Of a stretch of DNA of 59,083 bases, positions 8,066 through 16,771 are shown piece after piece. The stretch lies in assembly GCA_019745195.1 (NCBI GenBank), contig JAIETL010000024.1:1-59083 (forward strand), read 5' to 3'. The DNA is from Beijerinckiaceae bacterium (GTDB lineage Bacteria; Pseudomonadota; Alphaproteobacteria; Rhizobiales; Beijerinckiaceae). The notes below the pieces were generated by a model. That model did not search any database, was not told the origin of the DNA, and saw nothing but the letters and a program-made list of their open reading frames with translations. Position 1 is the first letter of the stretch. Each line of letters starts with the position of its first letter. A program made the position numbers and the translations under genes.

Positions 8066-9246
8066 GGCGTATCCCTCACGATGCGGATTTTGAGCCGGAC
8101 GAGGTCGCGCTCGGGGCCGACCTTGCAGTCGGAGACCTTCATCCGCGTCATGAACAGGAAGGGCTCGTCGCCGGTCGTCTCGAAATTGCGCGAGGTGGAG
8201 TTTGGGTCGGCGAGCGCACCATAGGCGTAGCGCAGCGCGTCACCGCAGTTTTTGCTCCACAGCGTCGGGTGGATCAGCAGCGTCCGCAGCGGCGACCAGC
8301 GCCTGAGATCGTCCGACCAGCTATAGGCGACGCGCCCGCCGGCGATGTTCTGCGCGGCGTCAGGCCCGAGATGGAAGATCGCGAGCCAGCGCCCGCTCGC
8401 TTCGTGCCGCGTCAGGGAACCGACCGTCGTCGGCAGCACCCTGAGCGGCTGGCAGGGTTTCGCGTCGCTGACATCCTCGCGATAGGGATCGACCGCGCGG
8501 ACGGTAAAATCCTGGCCGTCGAAGGCGCGCCATGCTGTCGGGTCGGCGATATCGGTCGTCCGGAACAGGCAGACGCCGCCCTTCTGGCCCTCGCCGCCTG
8601 TCGTCGCGATCAGCGCATACCAGCCGTCGCCATGCCGGACGATGTTGGAGGGATTGAAGAAGCCGCGATGCCGGCCTTGGCCGACATCCTGCCGGAACGC
8701 CGGCGCGGCGACGAGCGTGCGCGGCTCGTCGACCGTGAAACTCTGGCCCCCGTCGCGCGAACGCGCTGCGGTGACGACATTGTACCAGCAGGCCATGCCG
8801 TCCTTGAAGCGGCAGGCCCCGGCATGGCGGTCGGCATGATACTCGTCATGCATCAGCGCGAAGACGTCGCGGCCATTGCCGGTCCAGGTCGCCGCGATCC
8901 AGCTCATGTCGCTGAACTCGCTCGGGTCGGGGCTGTTCTTGGCCTGGAACGAAACCGAGCAGGTTGTGGCGATTGCGTCGAGCCCCGGCCCGAGCAGCGC
9001 CCGGTTGCGGTGATGGCTGGCGAAGGCGACCACCTGCCCCTGGTCGTCGCGGAAGGCGCGCAGCGGCGCGTCGGGAATGTGCCAATCCTCGCAGCGCTCG
9101 CGCGACCAGGCGTAAACGGTTTCCTCGCGGGCGTCGGGCGCGACTTCGAGCCGCCAGCCGGGGGCTTGGGCGAGCGCAGCGCCAGGCAGGGCGAGCCAGA
9201 GCGCCGCCCCGAGCCAGGCCGCATGCCGGGCTGGGAGGGCGCTCAT
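8062..9246 (-). CDS. secreted protein with glycosidase-like beta-propeller features
   Basis: The 394-aa protein has a clear signal peptide (A-A-L-W-L-A-L-P-G-A-A-L-A-Q-A, cleavage near residue 27). The mature part holds repeated blade-like stretches such as S-R-D-G-G-Q-S-F, F-F-N-P-S-N-I-V, G-W-Y-A-L-I-A and Y-S-W-S-D-D-L-R-R-W. These are typical of five-bladed glycoside-hydrolase-like propellers, but I cannot assign a family or catalytic residues. Several Cys pairs suit a periplasmic or outer location. It overlaps both neighbours by 4 bp (ATGA at each end), so it belongs tightly with the two pyruvyltransferase genes. It may trim or bind the polymer. Confidence 0.7.
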   Translation of the reverse strand: MSALPARHAAWLGAALWLALPGAALAQAPGWRLEVAPDAREETVYAWSRERCEDWHIPDAPLRAFRDDQGQVVAFASHHRNRALLGPGLDAIATTCSVSFQAKNSPDPSEFSDMSWIAATWTGNGRDVFALMHDEYHADRHAGACRFKDGMACWYNVVTAARSRDGGQSFTVDEPRTLVAAPAFRQDVGQGRHRGFFNPSNIVRHGDGWYALIATTGGEGQKGGVCLFRTTDIADPTAWRAFDGQDFTVRAVDPYREDVSDAKPCQPLRVLPTTVGSLTRHEASGRWLAIFHLGPDAAQNIAGGRVAYSWSDDLRRWSPLRTLLIHPTLWSKNCGDALRYAYGALADPNSTSRNFETTGDEPFLFMTRMKVSDCKVGPERDLVRLKIRIVRDTP

Positions 9247-10436
9247 GCGACCTTCCTCTCCGGCTCGGCCGCGACCTCCGCCGCCACCGGCCCGGCCATC
9301 TTGTGGTCGACCTTGTTCTCGCTCAGGAAGGCGCTCATAGCGCGGTAGACTTGCGCGTAGGCCACGTTGAAGCGGTCGAAGCGCGCCTGCTCCCAATACT
9401 CCTCCAGCCGGAAATCCTGGCCGGAGAAGACGTCGATGCTCGGGATCCGGAAGGTCTCGGCGAACTCGACGGTGCGGCTGTCATAGGTGAAGTAGATCGA
9501 CGGCGTGCCGTTGGCGAGCGCCATCAGATTGCCGTGCAGCCGGTAGCCGAGCACGAGATCGAGCCCGCGCACCAGCCGCTCATACTCCGCGACCACGTCG
9601 GAGTAGAACATCCGCGTGCGATAGAGGCCCTCCATCGTCTCGTCGAGATACCAGGTCGTGGCCCACTCGTTCTGGCGCAGCGCGGCCATCGCCTCGTCCT
9701 TCTGCGCCGGCGTTCCCAGCGCGAGCTTCTTCTCCTCGATCTCGCCCTGCGCCATCAGCGTCACGTCGAAGCGCGCCGCCATCGCCTTCACCACGTCACG
9801 GTGGAAGGTGAGGTAGCGCCGGATGTCCTGCGCATAGGTCTTCGACACTTCGCGCCGCAGCGTCACGCCGACCCGTTTCACGTGGTCGAGCGCCGGCAGG
9901 CGGATGGCGAGGTCGGGCCTGTTGGCGCGGAACGCCGTCGGGCAGCCGATGATGCGCACGTTCTTGATGCCGAGATCGTTCAGCACCTGCGCCGAGTAGG
10001 CTCCGCGCACGCCGAGCGATGCGGTCGAATCCGCGATAAGCCGCAGCACGGTCTTGGTGTCGTCGCTCAGCTCGAGCGTGCCGCTGACCGGAGCCTGCGC
10101 GCCGATGCCGAAGGCGATCACCGGTATCTTGAGCCGGCGCAGCACCTCGGCCGTCTTGCTCCAGTTCATCTGCGCGTGGACATAGTTCGAACCGCGCAGG
10201 AAGACGTAGTCGTACTCCGCGTTGATCCTGTCGATCGCGGCAGGATCGACATGGGCGATCGGCAGCTCCGACAGCGTCTCGAAGTTCAGGAGCTTCAGCG
10301 AGGAATCGAAGACGAAGGCATCGCCGATATTGTGGTAGTGGTTGATGTGGTTCTCGAGCTGGGCGTGCTTGTACCAGCGCACATTGTCGTGGTCGTAGAC
10401 CTCCCCAGAGGGGCTGATGACGAGAATGCGGGTCAT
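9243..10436 (-). CDS. polysaccharide pyruvyltransferase family protein
   Basis: The 397-aa protein is a paralogue of the 6605-8065 product without its N-terminal extension. The matching blocks are E-V-Y-D-H-D-N-V-R-W-Y, N-I-G-D-A-F-V-F-D-S-S-L-K-L-L, D-Y-V-F-L-R-G-S-N-Y, A-F-G-I-G-A-Q-A, G-V-R-G-A-Y-S-A-Q-V-L and G-Y-R-L-H-G. The start ATG has GGGAGAGAG just upstream and lies 30 bp after the GT4 gene. Two such enzymes suggest two ketal positions or two different acceptors on the polymer. Confidence 0.88.
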   Translation of the reverse strand: MTRILVISPSGEVYDHDNVRWYKHAQLENHINHYHNIGDAFVFDSSLKLLNFETLSELPIAHVDPAAIDRINAEYDYVFLRGSNYVHAQMNWSKTAEVLRRLKIPVIAFGIGAQAPVSGTLELSDDTKTVLRLIADSTASLGVRGAYSAQVLNDLGIKNVRIIGCPTAFRANRPDLAIRLPALDHVKRVGVTLRREVSKTYAQDIRRYLTFHRDVVKAMAARFDVTLMAQGEIEEKKLALGTPAQKDEAMAALRQNEWATTWYLDETMEGLYRTRMFYSDVVAEYERLVRGLDLVLGYRLHGNLMALANGTPSIYFTYDSRTVEFAETFRIPSIDVFSGQDFRLEEYWEQARFDRFNVAYAQVYRAMSAFLSENKVDHKMAGPVAAEVAAEPERKVA

Positions 10437-10466
10437 GATCTCTCTCCCTTGGTCTGTCCCCGAGCG

Positions 10467-11777
10467 TCAGGCGATCATCGGTGTCGCCATGCGGCTCGCG
10501 GGTTCGGGCAAACCGCGCTCAGCCGAGAGCCGGCGATAGAGCGCGAGATGCGCGTCGGCGCAGTCGATATGGTTGAGCGGTTTGGCGATGCCGCCGCGCA
10601 GCCGCGCCCAGAGATCGGGCTCGCTTAGCGCGCGCGTCATGCAGTCGACCAGGTCTTCGGGGCTGCCGGAGCGGAAATGCAGCCCGTTGATCTCGTCGGT
10701 GATCTTCTCCGCCATGCCGCCGATATTGCTGGAGAGGATCGGCCTGCCGTGATGGAAACATTCCTGGATCACGATCGGCGAGTTCTCCCACCAGATCGAG
10801 GGCATCACGACCCAGTCGACCGAGCGCATCAGATTGGGCAGTTCGTGGTTCTGGAACGCGCCGCAGAAGCGCACGCGCCGGCCCGCCGCTGCGACCAGTT
10901 CGGCGAACTTGTCCTGATAGGCTTGCGGCTGCCGCTCCAGATTGCCGCCATAGACGAGCAGGATCGCATCCTCGCCCCAGACCGAATCCGGAATACGCGT
11001 GACGGCGTCGATCAGCACGTCGGCGCCCTTGTAGGGTGTGAGCTGGCCGAAATAGGCAAAGCGCGAGCGCCGCGCGCCCGGCTCCGGCAGCGCGCGCGGC
11101 GGCGCGGGTTCGCCGACGTCGAGCCCGTTCTCGATCACGGAAAAACGCTCCGCGTCGAGCCCCCAGGCCTGGTAGCGCTCGGCCAGGAAGCGGCTCGGCG
11201 AGATGAAGTGGTCGGCGAGACCCAGCATCGCCTTGACGAAGGTCTCGCGCGCCAAAAAACGGGCCGGCGAGATTTCGGGGAAGCAGGCGTTGCAGTCGGT
11301 CGGCGAGGCCCGGTAGCAGAGCTTGAACGCGCCGGTCTTCACCATTTGGCCGTGATGGTGGCAGATCGAGAGATATTCGTGGAACGTCACCACGATCGTG
11401 GCGTCGGGCAGCGTGTCGCGCACGGCGAACAGGCATTCGAGCCCGAGCCCGATGACATGGTGGAAATGCACCACGTCGGGCTTGAGATCGCGCAGCACGC
11501 GCGAGAAGTCGCGCTCGATCTCGTCGGTCGCCCGGTTCGAGAGCAGGAAATGGTCGTAATCCTCGGCGTAATAGAGCAGTTCGCCGCCGCGCTGACGCAG
11601 GCTCATCAGCGCCGTGCCGGCATGGCGCGGCGTGGGCGCGCCGATCCGGGCAAGGTAATGCGCATCGACGCCCTCGCTCGCCTGCAACCCCTTGTGCAGG
11701 TTGTAGGAGGCGATTTCGGCTCCGCCGAGCGACAGGCTCGGATGAGCATGGGACACCACGAGAACCCGCATCGTCAC
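10467..11777 (-). CDS. GT4 family glycosyltransferase
   Basis: The 436-aa protein is a GT-B fold retaining glycosyltransferase. It has the N-terminal G-G-A-E-I-A loop, V-V-H-F-H-H, the H-E-Y-L-S-I-C-H-H-H block, and the C-terminal donor site Y-F-G-Q-L-T-P-Y-K-G and E-N-S-P-I-V-I-Q-E. A Cys cluster C-Y-R-A-S-P-x-x-C-x-x-C-F-P-E-I is shared with the other GT4 enzyme at 14694-15947, indicating a common subfamily. The start is GTG at 11777, overlapping the upstream stop (GTGA). An ATG lies two codons later. Confidence 0.88.
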   Translation of the reverse strand: MTMRVLVVSHAHPSLSLGGAEIASYNLHKGLQASEGVDAHYLARIGAPTPRHAGTALMSLRQRGGELLYYAEDYDHFLLSNRATDEIERDFSRVLRDLKPDVVHFHHVIGLGLECLFAVRDTLPDATIVVTFHEYLSICHHHGQMVKTGAFKLCYRASPTDCNACFPEISPARFLARETFVKAMLGLADHFISPSRFLAERYQAWGLDAERFSVIENGLDVGEPAPPRALPEPGARRSRFAYFGQLTPYKGADVLIDAVTRIPDSVWGEDAILLVYGGNLERQPQAYQDKFAELVAAAGRRVRFCGAFQNHELPNLMRSVDWVVMPSIWWENSPIVIQECFHHGRPILSSNIGGMAEKITDEINGLHFRSGSPEDLVDCMTRALSEPDLWARLRGGIAKPLNHIDCADAHLALYRRLSAERGLPEPASRMATPMIA

Positions 11778-13957
11778 CCTCTCATGTTCGAGACGGCCAG
11801 CGCCCAGCGCCGGTCGAAGCTGGTGCGGTCTGCGAGCGCCGCCAGCGCGCCGAGATGCGGCCGCGCCAGTTCGCCGTCGTCGACGACGTAGATTTCAACC
11901 TCCGGAACCCAGACCGAGGGCGCGCCGCCCATCCGCAGCCGCAGGCCGAGATCGAGCCCCTTCTCACCGGTGGTGAAATAGCCGCGCGCAAAACCGCCGG
12001 CCTCGATGAAGGCGGCGCGCGCAAGCACGCAGCACTCCATCGCGCCGGCCGCGACCTCGACGGGTCCGAGGCTGCCGATCGCGTCGAGCGGATAGCCGAC
12101 GAAACGGTTGCAGATGCGCCGGTCCGCGCCCTCGCCTTCAAGCCAGGCCCCGGCCCAGCGGATCGAATTGTCCTCGAACAGAAGCGTAGGGCTCGCGATG
12201 CACTGGCCGTTGCGGGCGCGGAAGGCGCGTTCCAGCCGGCCGAGCCAGCCCGGAGCGCGGATTTGCGCCGCGCCGGACAGAAGCGCGATCGTCTCGAAAC
12301 GGCAGGCGCGCACGCCGGCCTCAGCTGCGTCGCAGGCATCCTCGACGCCGTCGACGAGAGCGAGCCGGAGCGAGAGCCCGTAGAAGCGCGCGAGCCGTCG
12401 CGCCTCCGCACCGATCCGGTCGAAGCTCTCAGCGGGTGCCGCGAGCACGATCGGCAGCGGGCGGACCTCGGCGTCGATCGCCAGCATGGCGAGGAGCGAG
12501 GAGAGTTCGCGCGGCCTGTGGTCCAGCCCGATGACGAGGCCGAGCGGCGCTTCCGCCATGAAGGCGCCGAGGTCGATGGTCTCGACGACCCGCGGCGGCG
12601 CGATCTCGGCCCCTTGCAGGGCGGGCGCGATCTGGCGTTCGACCACGGCCGCCGCCGTCGAGGAGCGCGGGTCGAGCAAGCCGAAGATGCGCTCCAGCGT
12701 CCGCCGCGCCGGGCCGCGACCCGGTTCGAGCGGCAGGAAGGCGGGTCCGGAGCCCTCGATCTCGAATTCGAGATAGATCGGCTGGCCCGGTTCGGAGGCG
12801 ATTTTGGGAGCGAACACGATGAAGCCGTGGCTGTTGCGCCGGCCCGCCAGCGCCGCGCCATAGCGCGGATCCTCGGCGAAGGCCGCCGAGACGTCGGGCC
12901 GGGACACCCGGGTCCAGAGCCGGTCGACGGTGCAGGCCTGCGCGCCGCTGCGCAGGGTCACGGCGCTGACCTTGCGGTCGGGGTCGAACAGCCAGCCGAT
13001 GATCAGCACGCCGCTGCCGTCGAGGATGGTGGCGTCGTCGATTCCGGCGCGGACGGGCGCGTCCAGCAAGGCGACGGTGTCGCGCCCGTCGAAGCGCTGC
13101 GACAGGCGCTTCAGCCTGTCGAGCGTGGCCTGCGGGGCCGCGCCGCGCTTCAGCCCGTCGCGCAGATGGCCAGGCACCGTGACCGGCTCCAGCAGGACAT
13201 GGCGCTCATAGACCTCGAGCGCGCGCCAGCCGTCATTACCCCGGAAGAACAGCCGCTCGATCTCGCCTGGATGGCGGATCGGCGCGCCCTCCAGCATGCC
13301 GAAGAAGCCGCGCGCGCCCTCGCCGAGATCGTCCCGGTCGAAGACGCCGGCCTCCAGCGTCGCCGGCGAGAGGCCGCCATGGGCGATCAAAAGCCTTGTC
13401 TGGCCAGCCGCGAAATTGGCGCTCCACCCCTGCAGGAAGACGCCGTCGTCGAGCGGCCCCATAACCTCGACGAAGCCGCCGGGCTTGGCCACGGATTGCA
13501 GCAGCATGCCGACCGCGCGCAGCCGGCGCGGATTGGCTTTCCCGGCGAGCAGCACCTCCAGCAGGCCGTCGACCACGGTCGGAAACGCCTGCCCGGCCTC
13601 GTCGGCGAGCGCCGCCAGAAAGCCCTGCAGCGGCAGCGGTTTTGGCGACAGGATCAGCCGGAGCGGGCGGCCCGGCCGGCCAAGCAGCAACGCGCCGGAG
13701 CCGGCGCGGTCCGGAGCTGGAGCCGGCGCGAGGCACAGGAAGCCGACCGCCGCAGCCGCTTCGGCCTGCGGCCTGCGCCAGCTCAGCACCATCGTGTCGG
13801 CGCGGTTGCGCGGATTGCCGTCGACCGCGACAGGCACCTTTCCGGGGATCGCGTCGCAGGCGCTCATGATCAGGATCGCGTTCTCGCCGAGCGGCGTCCA
13901 GGCCACGGTCGGCGCGAGCGCGAGGCGGGTCTGGTCCGGGATTACGACCTCGTTCAT
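11774..13957 (-). CDS. large GT2-like protein with N-terminal beta modules
   Basis: The 727-aa protein has two stretches with a G-W motif followed by acidic residues (around 175-180 and 320-325, the latter G-V-L-I-I-G-W-L-F-D-P-D) that look like carbohydrate-binding beta-sandwich modules. Residues about 470-727 resemble a GT2 catalytic domain: A-P-G-W-L-G-R-L-E, W-A-G-A-W, and G-F-A-R-G-Y-F-T-T-G-E-K-G-L-D-L-G-L-R. The usual N-S-D metal motif is not clear, so catalysis is unproven. It overlaps both neighbours by 4 bp. It is organised like the 756-aa protein at 16768-19038. Confidence 0.78.
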   Translation of the reverse strand: MNEVVIPDQTRLALAPTVAWTPLGENAILIMSACDAIPGKVPVAVDGNPRNRADTMVLSWRRPQAEAAAAVGFLCLAPAPAPDRAGSGALLLGRPGRPLRLILSPKPLPLQGFLAALADEAGQAFPTVVDGLLEVLLAGKANPRRLRAVGMLLQSVAKPGGFVEVMGPLDDGVFLQGWSANFAAGQTRLLIAHGGLSPATLEAGVFDRDDLGEGARGFFGMLEGAPIRHPGEIERLFFRGNDGWRALEVYERHVLLEPVTVPGHLRDGLKRGAAPQATLDRLKRLSQRFDGRDTVALLDAPVRAGIDDATILDGSGVLIIGWLFDPDRKVSAVTLRSGAQACTVDRLWTRVSRPDVSAAFAEDPRYGAALAGRRNSHGFIVFAPKIASEPGQPIYLEFEIEGSGPAFLPLEPGRGPARRTLERIFGLLDPRSSTAAAVVERQIAPALQGAEIAPPRVVETIDLGAFMAEAPLGLVIGLDHRPRELSSLLAMLAIDAEVRPLPIVLAAPAESFDRIGAEARRLARFYGLSLRLALVDGVEDACDAAEAGVRACRFETIALLSGAAQIRAPGWLGRLERAFRARNGQCIASPTLLFEDNSIRWAGAWLEGEGADRRICNRFVGYPLDAIGSLGPVEVAAGAMECCVLARAAFIEAGGFARGYFTTGEKGLDLGLRLRMGGAPSVWVPEVEIYVVDDGELARPHLGALAALADRTSFDRRWALAVSNMRG

Positions 13958-14697
13958 CGGTCCACCAGCGTGATCGCGAGGGTGACGAAGGAGAGAAGCG
14001 CCGCCAGTCCCGAGAGAAAGCCGAGGATCACCGTGACCTGCCGCAGCGGCGCTTTCGCCTCGTTGCGGATCGCGATCAGGCGCTCGTCAAGGCCGCGCAG
14101 GGTCGCGTCGAAGCGGAGCTGGAAGACGTCGAGCTCGGCCAGCCGCTGGCCAATCGCCTCAGCCTGACCGGTCGTCGCAACGCCGTCGCTCGCCACCGTG
14201 CCGTGCCGCTCGTCGATCCGCAAAGCAAGCGCGTCGAGCCTGTCGTTGAGCTCCTTCTGGGCGAGCTGTGTGCGCCGGTTCAGCGCGATCAGCGCCTCGA
14301 CGCGGTCGAAGAAGCGCGCCAGCGGCACCGCGATCGCAGCCTCGGCCGCAAGCTCCGCCGCCGGCGGCAGCCGCAGTTCGAGTTCGGCCCCGGTGCTGGG
14401 CGAGACCCCGATCACGCTCAGGCTCCCGCGAACGGCTACGGTCGCCTCGTCCAGTTCCATCGCGAAGGCATGTCGCCCGTCGCCGATGCCGTTGCGCCGC
14501 AGGTCGATGCGGCCCTGGTCCGCGACCGTCTCCTGCACGCAGACGCCCTCGCGCAAGAGCCTGACGATCAGCCGTTCCTCTGGCCGCGTCTCGTCCCAGA
14601 TCCAGCCATGCAGGCGGGCGCCGTCGAGCGCATCGACGCGGCCGTTGAGCTTTGCGGGGGCGGGCGGGGCCATGGCGATCGTGTCGGCTGTGGTCAT
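13954..14697 (-). CDS. small tail-anchored protein with GW-type beta module and coiled coil
   Basis: The 247-aa protein begins with a module (about residues 18-90) containing L-H-G-W-I-W-D-E, R-L-I-V-R-L-L-R-E-G and G-I-G-D-G-R-H-A-F, a pattern seen in alphaproteobacterial glycan-locus proteins. Residues 120-210 are rich in Leu, Glu and Arg heptads and look like a coiled coil. The C-terminus is a single hydrophobic segment (V-I-L-G-F-L-S-G-L-A-A-L-L-S-F-V-T-L-A-I) followed by only a few residues, so it is probably tail-anchored. Function unknown. It could hold the glycosyltransferases at the membrane. ATGA overlaps at both ends. Confidence 0.75.
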   Translation of the reverse strand: MTTADTIAMAPPAPAKLNGRVDALDGARLHGWIWDETRPEERLIVRLLREGVCVQETVADQGRIDLRRNGIGDGRHAFAMELDEATVAVRGSLSVIGVSPSTGAELELRLPPAAELAAEAAIAVPLARFFDRVEALIALNRRTQLAQKELNDRLDALALRIDERHGTVASDGVATTGQAEAIGQRLAELDVFQLRFDATLRGLDERLIAIRNEAKAPLRQVTVILGFLSGLAALLSFVTLAITLVDR

Positions 14698-15947
14698 GCC
14701 GCCACCGCGAATCTCAGCCGGTCGAACAGGGCCAGATGCGTCCTGGCGCAATCGTCGAGCGAGGGCTGCGGCGCGATGCCGTCGACGAGCCGCTGCCAGA
14801 GCCCGTCCTCGGTCATCGCCCGCTGCATCGTCGCGGCGAGCGCGGCGGGATCGCCCGGCCGCACATGCAGGCCGTCCTGCCCGTTGCGCACCATCTCGGC
14901 CATGCCGCCGATGCCGCTGGCGATCACCGGGCGGCGATGCTGGAACGCCTCCTGGATGACGAGCGGCGCGTTCTCCCACCAGATCGAGGGCATCACCACC
15001 CAGTCGATCGCTTCCATCAGCGCGGGCAGTTCGTCGAGGCGATAAGGCCCGCAATGGCTGACCCGCCCGCCGGCCCGCGCCAACGCCTTCTCGAAGGCGG
15101 TGGTGAAAGCCTCGCTCTGGAACGGCGCGCCGCCATGGATGCGCAGCTCGAAATCGCTTTCGCCGTTCGTCTTGAGATGCTGCGCTGCCGACAGGAGGTC
15201 GAGCACGCCCTTCCATGGGTTGAGGTTGCCGAAATAGCCGAAGCTGGCGCGGCGTCCCGCGCTCGGTCGGTGTGGCGCGGGCATTCGCGCCGGGCGGGCG
15301 TTGGCGATCACCTCGATCCGCTCGGCCGCCAGTCCCCAGGCGATATAGCGCTGGCGCAGGAAACGACTCGGCGAGACGAAGCGGTCGACGGCGTTGAGAT
15401 GCGTCTTGATGAAGCGCTCGCGCAGCAGGAAGCGGTCGGCCGGAATCTCCGGGAAGCAGCCGTGGCAGGCCGATGGCGACGCGCCTTGGCAGCGCGCCTT
15501 GTCGGTGGGGCGCAGCATCAGCCCGTCATGGTGGCAGATCGGGTAGTAGTCGTGCAGCGTCATCACGATCCGCACGCTTGGCAGGATGCGCCGCGCCAGC
15601 GTCAGGAACTCCGCGCCGATCAGGACGAGATGGTGGATGTGGATGACGTCCGGCCGGAACTCCTTCAGCAGCGTCGCGCAATCCTGCAGCGCGCCGTAAT
15701 GGTCGATCTGGCTCAGATGGAAGCGATCGAAATGGCCGCTCCAGAGCAGCACGTCGCCATCCTGCCCCGTCGCCTGCAGGCTGGTGCCCGGATGCGCCTG
15801 CCGGTGGATGCGGTTGGTCGCGCCCAGGAACATCACCTCGCAGCCCTGCTCGCGATAGCTGGCAGTGAGGTCATGCGCGAAGATCTCGGTGCCGCCGGGA
15901 TGAAGGTCGGGGTGGTTATGCGCGACGACGAGGATGCGGCGGGTCAT
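14694..15947 (-). CDS. GT4 family glycosyltransferase
   Basis: The 417-aa GT-B enzyme has P-G-G-T-E-I-F-A-H-D-L near the N-terminus, V-I-H-I-H-H-L, H-D-Y-Y-P-I-C-H-H-D-G, and the donor-binding Y-F-G-N-L-N-P-W-K-G and E-N-A-P-L-V-I-Q-E-A. It shares the C-x-G-A-S-P-x-x-C-x-x-C-F-P-E-I cluster with the 10467-11777 enzyme. Start ATG 15947 overlaps the methyltransferase stop by 4 bp. In the S. meliloti exp cluster the matching position is held by ExpE4/WgeD. Confidence 0.88.
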   Translation of the reverse strand: MTRRILVVAHNHPDLHPGGTEIFAHDLTASYREQGCEVMFLGATNRIHRQAHPGTSLQATGQDGDVLLWSGHFDRFHLSQIDHYGALQDCATLLKEFRPDVIHIHHLVLIGAEFLTLARRILPSVRIVMTLHDYYPICHHDGLMLRPTDKARCQGASPSACHGCFPEIPADRFLLRERFIKTHLNAVDRFVSPSRFLRQRYIAWGLAAERIEVIANARPARMPAPHRPSAGRRASFGYFGNLNPWKGVLDLLSAAQHLKTNGESDFELRIHGGAPFQSEAFTTAFEKALARAGGRVSHCGPYRLDELPALMEAIDWVVMPSIWWENAPLVIQEAFQHRRPVIASGIGGMAEMVRNGQDGLHVRPGDPAALAATMQRAMTEDGLWQRLVDGIAPQPSLDDCARTHLALFDRLRFAVAA

Positions 15948-16771
15948 CGGGCGCGCTCCGGCTGGGTCGCGATCAGCAGATCCTGATAGTGCGCGGAGTT
16001 GACGCCGCGCCAATGCCCGCGCCGCAGGCTCTCGACCCTCAAGCCCGTCTTCTGCGTCGCCTCGCGCAGGAAGCCGGCGTCGATGCCGGCCGCCGCCAGC
16101 GGGGCTTCCTCGATCGCATACCAGCCCGGCCCTTCGCCCCAGCGCCGGAAGGAGAGCCGCTCATGCCCGCTCGGCTGCCCTTCGATCGCGAACGCCGTCA
16201 GGAACAGCCGCCCGCCCGGCGCGAGCAGCCTTGCCGCCTCGGCGAGATAGACGGTGAGTTCGTCCGGCGGCAGATGCGTTGCGACCGAGACCATGGCGAT
16301 GAAATCGAAGCTGTGCTCGGGAAAGCCGAAGCGCACTTCGGTCCCCGGTAGCGAGCCCTGCGGGTTGTAGAGCGGGTGAGCGATGTCGAGGCGCTGGAAA
16401 CGGAAGCGCGGATAGGCCGGCGTGATCGTGCGGGCGCACCACAGGATGCCCTCCATCACCGGGTCGACGCCGTCATAGCTGCCCTGCTCGTCGAGATACT
16501 GCGTCAGCGGCACCGCCATGCGGCCGATGCCGCAACCGATGTCGAGCACGCGGTCGCTGGGCCGGAGCCGGCCGAGCCTGACGAAATGCCCGAGGAATTC
16601 GGCCCCGATCGCGCGGTAGTCGCCATCGCCGACATAGATGCTCTCTGGCGGCGGATGCGGCAGGAAGCGGTTCGACTGGGTGTTCGCCAGCAGCCAGTCG
16701 AGTTCCGGCCCGGCCAGCGCCAGGCCGTCCTCGACCAATGCGACCGGTTTCAGCGCGAGCGTTGCCGTCAT
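15944..16771 (-). CDS. class I SAM-dependent methyltransferase
   Basis: The 275-aa protein contains methyltransferase motif I (V-L-D-I-G-C-G-I-G-R-M-A, about residues 75-86), an acidic residue after the second strand (Y-D-G-V-D-P), and the S-F-D-F-I-A-M-V-S-V and L-L-A-P-G-G-R-L-F-L-T motifs. It most likely methylates a sugar or end group of the polymer assembled by its neighbours. It overlaps the genes on either side by 4 bp. The position matches ExpE3/WgeC of the galactoglucan cluster as I remember it. Confidence 0.85.
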   Translation of the reverse strand: MTATLALKPVALVEDGLALAGPELDWLLANTQSNRFLPHPPPESIYVGDGDYRAIGAEFLGHFVRLGRLRPSDRVLDIGCGIGRMAVPLTQYLDEQGSYDGVDPVMEGILWCARTITPAYPRFRFQRLDIAHPLYNPQGSLPGTEVRFGFPEHSFDFIAMVSVATHLPPDELTVYLAEAARLLAPGGRLFLTAFAIEGQPSGHERLSFRRWGEGPGWYAIEEAPLAAAGIDAGFLREATQKTGLRVESLRRGHWRGVNSAHYQDLLIATQPERAR

